Source of the DNA: Aminobacter ciceronei | GTDB taxonomy: Bacteria; Pseudomonadota; Alphaproteobacteria; Rhizobiales; Rhizobiaceae | Reading direction: 5' to 3' | DNA length: 64,000 nt | NCBI RefSeq assembly: GCF_014138625.1 | Contig: NZ_JACJHY010000003.1 | Location: forward strand, 186,001-250,000 | In this document: in pieces, positions 24,862-33,767 of the stretch | Numbering within the stretch: the first letter of the stretch is position 1 | Layout of the letters: every line of letters begins with the position of its first letter | The notes under the pieces: generated by a model | The model's input: only the letters and a program-made list of their open reading frames with translations | Database searches by the model: none | Told to the model about the DNA's origin: nothing | Made by a program: the position numbers and the translations under genes

Positions 24862-25086
24862 ATGACTGATTCCCAGAGCAAGGCACGAGAGCAAGCCGAG
24901 TCAGCCTTCGGCAAGACGCAATCGCAATCTCTTGCCCGCAACCGGATCAACTCGGAGATCGACGCGGTCGTTCAGCAGCGCGAGGAAAAGACGCTGCGCT
25001 TGCGCGCTCTGCGGCTGGAAAGGGAAGCCACCGAGCTTGCCGCCGGTCCGTCTACCGTTCGCGAGCGCGCAGCCGGCAAGAAGTAA
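24862..25086 (+). CDS. Small conserved charged protein
   Basis: 74-residue hydrophilic protein (MTDSQSKAREQAESAFGKTQ at the start) that is Arg/Glu-rich and largely helical, with a probable coiled coil (REEKTLRLRALRLEREATEL). The start at 24862 follows AGGGA and lies just past the cold-shock terminator; the longer in-frame extension would overlap that terminator. From memory, similar small proteins occur beside csp genes in other Rhizobiales, but I know of no function. Confidence 0.65.
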   Translation: MTDSQSKAREQAESAFGKTQSQSLARNRINSEIDAVVQQREEKTLRLRALRLEREATELAAGPSTVRERAAGKK

Positions 25087-25371
25087 GAAACAGATATAAG
25101 ATCAACGGCCTAGGTGATCAAAGTTGCTGGCGGAGAGAGCGCCCGCCCAACTAGCGTGCAGCTCAATCCAATACAGTTCAACAACTATTTGATACTCTGT
25201 AGATTTCTACTGCGCCTGTCCTGCGGCGTCCATTGCGATCCGCCGCCATCGCTGATAGTTTGTGGGTCATAATGTGGGGTAACGAGTTGGGCGGAGCGTG
25301 AAAAGCCAGGGGCGACATCCTGGAAAGGCACTAACAGCCGTGCAAGTGAGACAGACGAAGGCAGCAGGCCG
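25087..25371. other. Left junction of the genomic island, no gene seen
   Basis: 285 bp containing the attL-like repeat (25127-25141) and then sequence with no convincing coding frame. It marks the change from chromosome to island. Confidence 0.5.
25127..25141. repeat. attL-like direct repeat of the tRNA-Ser 3' end
   Basis: CTGGCGGAGAGAGCG repeats exactly at 40508-40522, where it covers the last 14 bases of the tRNA-Ser gene, including CCA, plus one base. A tRNA 3'-end fragment at the far side of accessory DNA is the classic footprint of site-specific integration. Confidence 0.85.
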
Positions 25372-25578
25372 TTATGCCGATGGCGCATGGCGCGGGCCGA
25401 GAAATCCCCACACGATACGTGCAGGAACCAGCACGCCGACGACGTAGCCCGCCCAGACGTGCACGGTCATCACGTCTTCCGTCAGGTAGGCAACGAAGAA
25501 CCCAAGGGCAAGGGTCCAATGGGCCATTCGGACGAATGGATCCCAGACTTGTATCTCGGAGGAAGATCGAGTGTGCAT
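25372..25578 (-). pseudogene. Truncated cytochrome b561-type gene (N-terminal fragment)
   Basis: 68 codons matching the start of a di-heme cytochrome b (b561/HupC-like). They include VWDPFVRMAHWTLALGFFVAYLTE (first helix with a heme-type His), HVWAGYVVGVLVPARIVWGFLGPRHA (second helix), then a stop. The usual protein is about 170-230 residues, so the last two helices are missing and the sequence beyond is island-junction DNA. The ATG is 55 bp downstream of a good FNR/FixK box, so it was once an oxygen-regulated gene. Confidence 0.75.
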
Positions 25579-25632
25579 GCTGTCTGCCCCTTGTCGTTGT
25601 CCTCACAACAAGCCAACTCGACTTCCCATGCA

Positions 25633-25646
25633 TTGACCTGGATCAA
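25633..25646. promoter_or_regulatory. FNR/FixK box upstream of the cytochrome b fragment
   Basis: TTGACCTGGATCAA fits the anaerobox consensus TTGA(T/C)-N4-(A/G)TCAA. Its centre is about 61 bp before the ATG at 25578. Activation from -41.5 would give a leader of about 20 nt, the usual class II geometry. Confidence 0.75.
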
Positions 25647-25682
25647 AAGGATGCGGCGTGGGTGGCGCGCGGCCGATTCCTC

Positions 25683-26870
25683 TTACCGGAGCTTGATCCT
25701 ACTCCCGTCGGTAAGGCTGGAGGGCGGATAGACGACGACGATTTCGCCCGGACGAACGCCCTGCGCCACGGCGGCAATGCGAGTCGAGAGGCGCGCAATC
25801 TCTACCTCTCGGAGCTGCGCGCGGCCCCCCTCCACAACGAAGACGCTCCAGGCATCGCCGCGCCGGAACAGTGCTCCGATCGGCACGACGATTGCCTGGT
25901 CGATTTCGTCGACCACGATCCTGACCTCGACACGGTAGCCGTCCCCCAGGCTGGTCCACATCTCCGGCGTCGAGGTTATGTCGACGACGACCCAGACGCG
26001 CTGCTCTTCGACGCCGAGCGCGGAGACTTTGGTGAAGCCGGAGGGCTCGACGCGTCGCACGGCCCCCTGCAAATCGGTGGGACCGCCCCATCGCTCAATG
26101 ATCACCTTGTCGCCCTCCCTGATGCGGGTGGCATCGGTCGTCAGAACGTCAACCGCGATTTCGAGATCTCCAGGATCGGCCAGCTCGACCAATAGGGCGG
26201 CCTGCGCGACAGTGGTCTCACTCTCCTGGAGTATCCTGAGAACCCGACCGTTTATGGGGGAAGATACCGGGAAAGCCTCGCTAGCCTCCGAGTTGCCTGC
26301 GGACGTCAATGCCGCGCGAGCCTGCTCCAGAACATGTGTCGCCGCGTGCCAGCGGCGCTCGGCTGCATAGGCCTGTCTCTCCGCGGAGCGAAACAGGAAC
26401 TCCTCACGCTCCAATTGCGCCGCAGGCGCCACATTCCGCTTGGCGAGCGATCTGGTGCGTTCGAGGTCTGCACTGGCTTGGGCCAGAAGCACTTTGGCCT
26501 GCTCGTGAAGCGATTCCGCCTCCTCGACTGCCGCTTCGGCGGCGCCGACCTGCGCCTCGAGTTCCAGCCGCACGCGAGGATCAAGAAGCGGAGAAACAGG
26601 CGGCGTGATGGTCGCGAGCATCTGCCCCGCCTGCACGGCATCACCCGCCTCGAGCACCAGCCGCTGTAGGCGTCCGGACAGAGGGGCCGACACCAGATAG
26701 CGGTCCCGCACGCGCGTGCGGCCGTCTTCTTCGATCGCGTCCTGGAACTGTGAGGTCTTTACCTCGCCGGTTTCGACAAGGATCGGCTGCGGCATCAGGA
26801 TCCAGTAGAGGCCAAGCGCTGCAAGCGCCAATACCAGTCCGCCGACGATCGAAGTTGTTCGAAGCTTCAT
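25683..26870 (-). CDS. HlyD-family periplasmic adaptor of an ABC export system
   Basis: 395-residue membrane-fusion protein anchored by one N-terminal helix (SIVGGLVLALAALGLYWILM). A biotinyl-lipoyl-like hairpin half follows (VSAPLSGRLQRLVLEAGDAVQAGQMLATI), then a long coiled coil (about 85-195) and the second half (FPVSSPINGRVLRILQESETTVAQAALLVELADP). A C-terminal beta-barrel region follows. The ATG at 26870 lies 2 bp after the permease stop. Adaptors of this kind connect an inner-membrane ABC/FtsX transporter to an outer-membrane channel; no TolC-like gene is in the island. Confidence 0.87.
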   Translation of the reverse strand: MKLRTTSIVGGLVLALAALGLYWILMPQPILVETGEVKTSQFQDAIEEDGRTRVRDRYLVSAPLSGRLQRLVLEAGDAVQAGQMLATITPPVSPLLDPRVRLELEAQVGAAEAAVEEAESLHEQAKVLLAQASADLERTRSLAKRNVAPAAQLEREEFLFRSAERQAYAAERRWHAATHVLEQARAALTSAGNSEASEAFPVSSPINGRVLRILQESETTVAQAALLVELADPGDLEIAVDVLTTDATRIREGDKVIIERWGGPTDLQGAVRRVEPSGFTKVSALGVEEQRVWVVVDITSTPEMWTSLGDGYRVEVRIVVDEIDQAIVVPIGALFRRGDAWSVFVVEGGRAQLREVEIARLSTRIAAVAQGVRPGEIVVVYPPSSLTDGSRIKLR

Positions 26871-26872
26871 AT

Positions 26873-29239
26873 TCAGTCCCGCGCTTTCAGGACTGCCACC
26901 AGATCGAGCGTGTCGATCCGTCGGCGAATCGCAATGAAACTGGAGACAGCTGCACCGATCACCAAAAGCGCCGCTATGGCGTAGCTGCTTGGATCGATCA
27001 CAGCGGGGATCTGAAATGACTCGCTCGCACGCGCTGACGCGATCAACTCGATCAAGTACCATCCAATAAGGAGCCCAGCAGGAACGGCCACAATGAGTTC
27101 CACGGCGAGCTCACCGAAAATGACAGCGGATACCTCACGCCTTGTCAGCCCCACTATTCGGAGGCTAGCCAGTTCCCAGGCGCGCTCCTGCAGGGCGATG
27201 CGGGCGCTGTTATAGACTACCCCTATCGCAATCAGCATTCCAAACCCCGCAAGAATTAGCGCCCCGACCAGCACCATTCCACCGATCGTCTCGTTGAACA
27301 ACGCAAGCCACAGGGCCTTGACGGAGCTTCCCTCGACCTTCGGCATCAATCTTATACTGGACCAGAGCAGTTCGGATTGGCGCGGATCAATCCTGAGGGT
27401 TGCGACATTGCCGACATCACCCTCCCGCATCAAGCGATTGAGTGCCGTGCGCTCCATCGTCACCGATGCCCCAAGGATATCGTCCGATATCTTGCGAACG
27501 GCGGCGTCCCTCACGGTCCGGTTTCCTTCAAGCACTTCGATCGTGACACTGTCGCCCAGGTCGAGATCAAGCTGCCGCGCGATTGTCCGGCTGAGCATGA
27601 TGCCGTCGGAGAGAACGGCAATTGGCTGCAGCGCGCTGTCTCTCGGAATCTTGAGTTCAGAGCCAGATTCCAGCCCCGTGACCGATGTGCGATAGGTTCG
27701 GTGGCCGGCCCGCAATCTGATCGGCACGACTCGCTGGAGCTCAGCTTTCAGCACGCCGGGGATCGCTTGCAGTTCGTAGAGCGCATCCGCCGAGACAGGT
27801 TCCGTAAAGGTAATGAATGCATCGCCACGCTCGATGCGCCCGAAGCTCACATCGATCATGTGGTCGATTGCATCGAACCAATAGAGCCCGAACAGAACCA
27901 GCGGAATGGCCAGAGCGATGCCGACGGTTGTCAAGAGCGTTCTCAACGGCCGTCCGAGGATGGTGCGCGCCGCCATGACATACTGGAGCGGGATTTGCTT
28001 GCTTCCAATAGTCTGCAGCCAACCAAATGTGCGTAGCGCGGGCGGCGTTCCGGGTCGCATGGCTTCGGCGGGAGCAAGCATGGCTATCCGATATACCGCC
28101 GTCGCCGCCGCGAGATTAGCCGCGGCGACGCTGACAAGCATCGCAACAACGAGCAGCCACGGCTCAAGCTGCGCCTCCAGCAACGGAAAACGGAAGAAGG
28201 CGCGATAGGCTCCGACGACTCCAACCGCAAACCAGCGCCCCAGGGCAAGACCTATCGCCGTTCCCAGCAACGCAATGGCGGAAACCAGTTTAAAGTAGTG
28301 AAGCGCAATGGTGAGGTTTCTGAACCCCAGTGCCTTTAGCGAAGCGATCTGTCCCCGCTGCGCCTCGACCATCCTGCCGATGACGACGTTGAGCAGGAAT
28401 GCCGCGATGCCGAAGAAGACCGACGGCATCACCATGCTCAAGGTTTCCTGCTCCGCCAGTTCGTCTTTCAGGAAGCGGTGCGAAGGCTGATCGCTCCGAT
28501 CGTAGGCTCCCGTTCCGCCGTATGGTGCGAGCAAAAGATCGACCTCTTCCAGGACATGCGGCACGCTTGCGTTAGGTGCCAGTGTCATCAACACGTCATT
28601 GAATGCGCCTTGCATGTCGAATGCGCTGGCTACCGCATCCTCACTGGCCCACAGTACGACAAAGTTCCGATCGTCCGGCAGTGGCACGGCGGCGCGTGTT
28701 GCAAAGACGAACTCGGGCGACAGGGCGGAGCCAACCACTCGGAAGTCCTGCAATCGCCCGTTCAGAACCACATCGATGGTGTCACCCGTCCGCATGGCGC
28801 GTGCCTCGGCGTAAGCCGCGTTGACGATTATCTCCTCCGGATGCAGCGGATCGGGCCAACGTCCCTGCACGAGATGGAGGCGATTGAGCAACGGCTGCCC
28901 CGAGGCTGGAAGCGAGATAACGCGCCCCGAGATCGGGAGGTTTGTGTCCTCACGGATTACGCGCACTGCCTTCGCGACGCGCGGTTCCACAATGCCGACG
29001 CCGTCAATTTCGCGCAGCCGGTCGACGATGACGAGCGGCGCGCGCGTAATGCTCGCAAAAACGTCGGCGAACCGTTCATTGCGGTAGTGCGCCTCCATGG
29101 CGCCTACCAGCGCCAGGTAGTTCGACAGGGACATTACAAAGACGGCGACGCCGGCGGCAACGAGCAGCGCGATGCTGAGGACCTGAAGCCGCATCGACCA
29201 AAGATCGCGCAGGACCTTGATATCGAGCACGTTCACCAC
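26873..29239 (-). CDS. ABC transporter permease with two FtsX domains
   Basis: 788-residue MacB/LolC-like permease. An N-terminal helix ([25 protein letters not shown]) is followed by a large periplasmic domain, three helices (about 265-400), a second periplasmic domain and three final helices. FtsX-type cytoplasmic loops read [16 protein letters not shown] and [19 protein letters not shown]. It starts with GTG and overlaps the ATPase stop codon (GTGGTGA). With the LolD-like ATPase and the HlyD adaptor it forms a tripartite export or mechanotransmission complex. Substrate unknown. Confidence 0.88.
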   Translation of the reverse strand: MVNVLDIKVLRDLWSMRLQVLSIALLVAAGVAVFVMSLSNYLALVGAMEAHYRNERFADVFASITRAPLVIVDRLREIDGVGIVEPRVAKAVRVIREDTNLPISGRVISLPASGQPLLNRLHLVQGRWPDPLHPEEIIVNAAYAEARAMRTGDTIDVVLNGRLQDFRVVGSALSPEFVFATRAAVPLPDDRNFVVLWASEDAVASAFDMQGAFNDVLMTLAPNASVPHVLEEVDLLLAPYGGTGAYDRSDQPSHRFLKDELAEQETLSMVMPSVFFGIAAFLLNVVIGRMVEAQRGQIASLKALGFRNLTIALHYFKLVSAIALLGTAIGLALGRWFAVGVVGAYRAFFRFPLLEAQLEPWLLVVAMLVSVAAANLAAATAVYRIAMLAPAEAMRPGTPPALRTFGWLQTIGSKQIPLQYVMAARTILGRPLRTLLTTVGIALAIPLVLFGLYWFDAIDHMIDVSFGRIERGDAFITFTEPVSADALYELQAIPGVLKAELQRVVPIRLRAGHRTYRTSVTGLESGSELKIPRDSALQPIAVLSDGIMLSRTIARQLDLDLGDSVTIEVLEGNRTVRDAAVRKISDDILGASVTMERTALNRLMREGDVGNVATLRIDPRQSELLWSSIRLMPKVEGSSVKALWLALFNETIGGMVLVGALILAGFGMLIAIGVVYNSARIALQERAWELASLRIVGLTRREVSAVIFGELAVELIVAVPAGLLIGWYLIELIASARASESFQIPAVIDPSSYAIAALLVIGAAVSSFIAIRRRIDTLDLVAVLKARD

Positions 29240-29982
29240 GTCACGTCCTCGGCCCGTATTCGTTTCGGATTCGGTTCCTCCTTGACGATGCGCCCACCGC
29301 TTAATCGCAACACGCGATCAGCCATCCCAGCAATTGCGGAGTTGTGGGTGATGACCGCGGTCGTCGTGCTTAGTTCCGCGTTGACCTTTGCGATTGCTGC
29401 AAGAACCAGTCGGCCGGTATCTACGTCGAGCGCGCCGGTCGGTTCATCACAAAGCAGGATGTCCGGCCGTTTCACGATAGCGCGGGCCACCGCAACGCGC
29501 TGCTGCTCGCCGCCCGAAAGTTGCGAGGGAAAGTGACCGGCGCGATGCGTCAGCCCAACGAGTTCAAGCGCCTCGGCTGGCCTCATAGGGTTGCTGGCGA
29601 TTTGCGCGACCAGCCGCACGTTCTCTTCAACGGTGAGGCTCGGTATCAGGTTGTAGAATTGAAACACGAACCCGACATGCTCGCGCCGGTAGGTCGTGAG
29701 TTCATCGTCGCCGGCGCCGGTCAGTTCGTGGTCCCGCCAGGTCGCCGTTCCTGACGTTGGAGCATCCAGCCCGCCGAGAATATTGAGTAAGGTCGATTTG
29801 CCTGAGCCGGAGGGCCCAAGAAGAACGATGAATTCGCCTTGCCGGATATCGAGATTGACATCCTTCAGCGCTACGACTTGCGCATCGCCTGATCCATAGA
29901 CTTTGGTCAACCCCCTGGCCACGAACACGGGGGCCTGAGGTTGTGTCGCTGGATTCGTTGCCTCTCGTTCACGGACTTGCAT
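29233..29982 (-). CDS. ABC transporter ATP-binding protein, LolD/MacB type
   Basis: 249-residue ATPase from the ATG at 29982, preceded by GGAG at five bases. An upstream in-frame ATG at 30024 is possible. Walker A is [20 protein letters not shown], the Q-loop [13 protein letters not shown], the signature [17 protein letters not shown] and Walker [13 protein letters not shown]. The H-loop is AVITHN. It is the first gene of the exporter operon, 65 bp downstream of the centre of a perfect FNR/FixK box, so expression is probably triggered by low oxygen. Confidence 0.92.
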   Translation of the reverse strand: MQVREREATNPATQPQAPVFVARGLTKVYGSGDAQVVALKDVNLDIRQGEFIVLLGPSGSGKSTLLNILGGLDAPTSGTATWRDHELTGAGDDELTTYRREHVGFVFQFYNLIPSLTVEENVRLVAQIASNPMRPAEALELVGLTHRAGHFPSQLSGGEQQRVAVARAIVKRPDILLCDEPTGALDVDTGRLVLAAIAKVNAELSTTTAVITHNSAIAGMADRVLRLSGGRIVKEEPNPKRIRAEDVTW

Positions 29983-30040
29983 GCAGGCTCCGGTCTCCGC
30001 CGAGATTGCAGAAGTCCTACACATTGCCTCGTCCCGTCCC

Positions 30041-30054
30041 TTGATTCTTATCAA
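30041..30054. promoter_or_regulatory. FNR/FixK box upstream of the ABC exporter operon
   Basis: TTGATTCTTATCAA is a perfect TTGAT-N4-ATCAA palindrome. Its centre lies about 65 bp before the ATPase ATG at 29982, so activation from -41.5 would give a leader of about 24 nt. Confidence 0.8.
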
Positions 30055-30182
30055 ATTTGGAACGTGGTAAGGAAATTCAGTCCCACTGAGTATGTGGCCG
30101 ACATCCCGTTCGTGCTGCTTCAGAGTCCTGACAGCATGGCGGAAACTACACGGTCGCGCCCACAATGTATTCTGGTGTGGGT

Positions 30183-30884
30183 CTAGCCGACACTCACTCC
30201 GAAGACCGCACCGACCGCGGCGGTGACGCCCATGGCAAGCGCACCCCAGAAAGTAACGCGGACCGCCCCCCGCATCACGCCCGCTCCTCCGGCCGTGGCG
30301 CCGAGGCCACCAAGGATGGCAAGCGCAACCGCGGTGGTTCCGGCTACGAGTACACTGGTTCTCTCAACGGGGGAGGCGAGCGCGACCAGCACCGGAATGA
30401 CCGCGCCCGCCGCGAAGGTCAGGGCCGATACGACAGCTGCCTGCACGGGACGGGCGGCGACCGTTTCGGAAATGCCGAGTTCGTCGCGGGCGTGCGCCCC
30501 CAACGCATCTCGCTCGGTCAGCTGGACTGCGACCCGCTCGGCCAGTTCCCTGTCGAGCCCGCGGTCGACATAGATCCGCGTCAGCTCTTCCAGCTCGGCC
30601 TTTGGCGTTTCTGCAAGCTCCCGCCGTTCCCGGGTGAGATCGGCGTTCTCGGCGTCGGTCTGGGAACTCACCGAGACATACTCACCCGCCGCCATGGACA
30701 TCGCTCCGGCCACAAGGCCAGCAAGGCCGGCGATGAGGATTTCGATCGAGCCAGATCCGGCAGCTGCAACACCCACCACGAGGCTCGACGTGGACACAAT
30801 GCCATCGTTAGCGCCGAGCACGGCCGCACGCAGCCAGCCGATGCGGTGGACCATGTGGACTTCGGAGTGCGAAAGGCGGCTCAT
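30183..30884 (-). CDS. VIT1/CCC1-family transporter (Fe2+/Mn2+ type)
   Basis: 233-residue member of the vacuolar-iron-transporter family, which moves Fe2+ or Mn2+ out of the cytoplasm. The hallmark first helix is [26 protein letters not shown], and the second reads [27 protein letters not shown] charged cytoplasmic metal-binding region follows (about 85-150), then three C-terminal helices. The ATG at 30884 overlaps the ATPase stop (ATGA); the longer in-frame extension would lie inside the ATPase gene. It pairs logically with the metal-pumping ATPase and the reductase upstream. Confidence 0.9.
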   Translation of the reverse strand: MSRLSHSEVHMVHRIGWLRAAVLGANDGIVSTSSLVVGVAAAGSGSIEILIAGLAGLVAGAMSMAAGEYVSVSSQTDAENADLTRERRELAETPKAELEELTRIYVDRGLDRELAERVAVQLTERDALGAHARDELGISETVAARPVQAAVVSALTFAAGAVIPVLVALASPVERTSVLVAGTTAVALAILGGLGATAGGAGVMRGAVRVTFWGALAMGVTAAVGAVFGVSVG

Positions 30885-32785
30885 GTCTGGTTTCCTTGCA
30901 ATAGGGTCGGCTGGTGTCCGGTGGCGGTAGACCTGGGTGACCATGTCTCTGCCGGAGAGATGCGAAGCGCACGGAGCGCGTTGAGGATCACGGCCACGTC
31001 GATCGCCTCCTGAATGAGCGCCCCTTGGACGGGCGTGAGGTAGCCCAGCGCCGCCGCGACCATGCCCATCACCGACAAGCCTATGCCTGCGACCACGCTT
31101 TCCAGCGCGATGCGGCGCGCGCCGCGGGCTATCTCGATCCCGGGTGCGAGCCTGTCGACGCGGTCAACCAACAGGACCACGTCGGCTGCCTCGGCAGAGG
31201 CGGCCGCACCACGCGCGCCCATGGCGACGCCCACATCGGCCGCGGCGAGAGCCGGAGCGTCGTTTACGCCGTCGCCCACCATCATGACCGGGCCGCGCTT
31301 GCGTTCGGTGAGCACCAGCAGAACCTTCTGGTCGGGCGTGAGACCGGCACGGATACCGTTGAGACCGAGGCCCTCGGTCACGCGCTCGGCCACCTCCTGG
31401 CGGTCGCCTGTCGCCAGCAGGATCCGACCTATCCCCTGACGACGCAACCTGGCCAGCATGTCATGCGTCCCCTCGCGAAGTGGGTCTGCCATAACCAGAT
31501 GGCCCGCCAGCCGCCCGTCGACCCCAACAGCCACAAGGACCGACCCGGCGGCGAGTGCCGGATGCTCCACTGCAGCCTCGCCAACACGGCCGGTGACAAA
31601 CCCGTGCCCGCCGACGACAACGGACCTGGCGTCGACTTGTCCTGTCAGCCCTTCGCCGGGAGCTTCGGCCACGTTCGTCGGAACCGGGAGCGACAGGCCG
31701 CGCTCCCGTGCCGCGGCGACGATCGCCTGCGCCACCGGGTGTTTCGTGGCCTGGTCGAGTCCCGCGGCGAGCCGGAGGACCTCGTCAGGATCCGTTCCGT
31801 CATGGCTGTCGATCGTCACGATCTGCGGCCTGCCGTCCGTCAGCGTGCCGGTCTTGTCGAGGATGAGCGTCTGCGTCCTGGCCATTGCCTCCAGAGGACC
31901 CGCGCCCTTGATCAGCACGCCGAAGTGCGCCGCCCGCGAAAGGCCCGCCACAAGCGCCACCGGAACCGCCAGGATCAGCGGGCATGGCGTGGCCACCACG
32001 AGGACCGCGACTGCCCGGATAGGGTCACCAGTGAACCACCATGCGGCGAAGGCTATGGCGACCGTGACCAGCAGGAAGCCGAGCGACCAGCGATCGGCCA
32101 GCCGCGACATGGGCGCCTTCGACCGCTGGGCTTCTTCCACGAGCCGTACGATGCCCGCATATGTGCTGTCCTTTGCAGGACGCGTCGCGACGAGGTCGAA
32201 CGCTTCGCCTGCGTTTGTGGAACCGCTCATCGCATCGCCTCCGTTCTGCGCACGGATCGGGAGGGATTCGCCCGTCAGGGCGGACGTGTCGAGGAAGGCA
32301 GAGGCGGACGCCACCGTGCCGTCGACCGGGACAACGTCGCCCTGACGGATAAGCAGGCGGTCGCCGGGCATGATGTCGTCGAGCGGAACTTCTTCCAGGC
32401 TGCCGTTCTGATGCCGGGTCGCAGTGCGTGGCACACGCGCAAGCAGGTCGCGCATCTCGCGGCGCGCCCGCCCTTCCGCAAAGCTTTCGAGAAAGGTTCC
32501 ACCGGAATACATGAGCGCCACGACGGCCGCCGCCAGAGTTTCTCCGAAGAGGAGCGCGGCCGACATCGAAAGTGCGGCGACGATGTCCAGCCCAATTTCG
32601 CCACACCACAGGCTGCGTAGGATCTCCACGAGCAGCGCGCCGAGCACGGGGAGCACGCCCACAAGCCAGACCGTCGAGGCCAAGTCTGGCCGTCCGCTGA
32701 AGTAGAGGGCAAGCCCACCCAAGAGCCCGCCCACGGCAGCCAGCAACAGCGCGGTCTTCAACCGGTCTCCGTTCGAATGCTCCAT
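30881..32785 (-). CDS. P1B-type heavy-metal-transporting ATPase
   Basis: 634-residue P-type ATPase without an N-terminal heavy-metal-associated domain. Motifs in order: TGESLP, the membrane metal-site motif ATPCPLILAVPVAL, the phosphorylation site ILDKTGTLTDG, the nucleotide-domain motif KHPVA (HP signature) and the hinge VGDGVNDAPALAAADVG. TPCP rather than CPC or SPC in the sixth-helix motif suggests a P1B-5-like subgroup, linked to iron/nickel; that assignment is tentative. The ATG at 32785 lies four bases after the apbE stop, and it overlaps the VIT gene. Confidence 0.88.
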   Translation of the reverse strand: MEHSNGDRLKTALLLAAVGGLLGGLALYFSGRPDLASTVWLVGVLPVLGALLVEILRSLWCGEIGLDIVAALSMSAALLFGETLAAAVVALMYSGGTFLESFAEGRARREMRDLLARVPRTATRHQNGSLEEVPLDDIMPGDRLLIRQGDVVPVDGTVASASAFLDTSALTGESLPIRAQNGGDAMSGSTNAGEAFDLVATRPAKDSTYAGIVRLVEEAQRSKAPMSRLADRWSLGFLLVTVAIAFAAWWFTGDPIRAVAVLVVATPCPLILAVPVALVAGLSRAAHFGVLIKGAGPLEAMARTQTLILDKTGTLTDGRPQIVTIDSHDGTDPDEVLRLAAGLDQATKHPVAQAIVAAARERGLSLPVPTNVAEAPGEGLTGQVDARSVVVGGHGFVTGRVGEAAVEHPALAAGSVLVAVGVDGRLAGHLVMADPLREGTHDMLARLRRQGIGRILLATGDRQEVAERVTEGLGLNGIRAGLTPDQKVLLVLTERKRGPVMMVGDGVNDAPALAAADVGVAMGARGAAASAEAADVVLLVDRVDRLAPGIEIARGARRIALESVVAGIGLSVMGMVAAALGYLTPVQGALIQEAIDVAVILNALRALRISPAETWSPRSTATGHQPTLLQGNQT

Positions 32786-32789
32786 ACAA

Positions 32790-33767
32790 TCAGCCCTCTG
32801 CGTTTCCGGTCGGCAGTTGTTCGTCCCCGAATACCCGCCCGACGCGGCATGCGTCGATGCTATCTCCTTCGCCCCGAAGCAGGAACAGCGCATCGATCCC
32901 GACCTTCCGCGCCAGTTCCCCGCCCTTGCCGGGGCCGAGCACCATCAGGGCCGTCGCCCAGGCGTCGGCGGCGGCACAGGACGGGGCAAGCACCGTGACC
33001 GAGGCAGGCGCTTCCAGAAGCGGTGCGCCCCGGCGTGGATCCACGGTATGCGAGAGCCGCCGTCCCTGCACCTCGACCCAATGCCGATAGTCGCCCGAGG
33101 TCGCCACGGCGCAGTCCTGCAGGGACAGGACCGAATGCGGTGCCCGCCGGTCCGGGTCGGGCAGTTCCACGGCGACCGTCCAGGTCTCGCCGTCCGGCCT
33201 CAGTCCCATGGCCCGCATCTCGCCGTCGATGCCCACCAGCGCATCGCGGATGCCAAGTCTGCCGAGCGTCTCGGCCAACCGGTCTACTCCGAAGCCTTTG
33301 GCGATGCCGTCGAGGTCGAGCGCGAGCTGGGCGTGCTTCCGCACGCTCCCGTCGCCCAGCTCGATCGCCTCATGCGCGGGAACACGGCGCGCCGTCATGG
33401 CCGTACTGATGAGGCCGGGGGCAGCGGCGGCCGGGCCGAAGCCCCAGGCAGAGACGGCATCGCCAACTCCAATGTCAAAAGCGCCGTCGGATGCCTTGCC
33501 GACCGCCAGCGCCAGCCTCAGAACTTCCATCATCATGGCCGGAACAGGCACCCGTTCTCCCACGGGCGCACGGTTGAGCCGCATCAGGTCGCTGTCGGGC
33601 TTCCATGTCGACATCTGCGCGTCGACCTCGTTGACCGCCGTCTGGAGGGCTTTGCGGGCGGCTTCGGCATCGAACCCTGGTGGCGCGAAGAAGAGAGCCG
33701 ACCAGCGCGTGCCCATGGTCGGCCCGTTGAGCGCGTGGCGCACGAACTCAGTAGACGTCTTCGACAT
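32790..33767 (-). CDS. apbE: FAD:protein FMN transferase (ApbE family)
   Basis: 325-residue flavin transferase that attaches FMN from FAD to Thr/Ser of an acceptor protein. Motifs: GPTMGTRWSALF, DLDGIAKGFGVDRLAETL, ATSGDYRHW, LSHTVDPRRGAPL and the metal-site ADAWATALMVLG. ApbE proteins are usually exported lipoproteins, but no signal peptide or lipobox is visible here, so this one seems cytoplasmic. It overlaps the reductase gene by 20 bp. The most likely local acceptor is the DUF2271 protein, which has a matching TGAS motif. Confidence 0.9.
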   Translation of the reverse strand: MSKTSTEFVRHALNGPTMGTRWSALFFAPPGFDAEAARKALQTAVNEVDAQMSTWKPDSDLMRLNRAPVGERVPVPAMMMEVLRLALAVGKASDGAFDIGVGDAVSAWGFGPAAAAPGLISTAMTARRVPAHEAIELGDGSVRKHAQLALDLDGIAKGFGVDRLAETLGRLGIRDALVGIDGEMRAMGLRPDGETWTVAVELPDPDRRAPHSVLSLQDCAVATSGDYRHWVEVQGRRLSHTVDPRRGAPLLEAPASVTVLAPSCAAADAWATALMVLGPGKGGELARKVGIDALFLLRGEGDSIDACRVGRVFGDEQLPTGNAEG

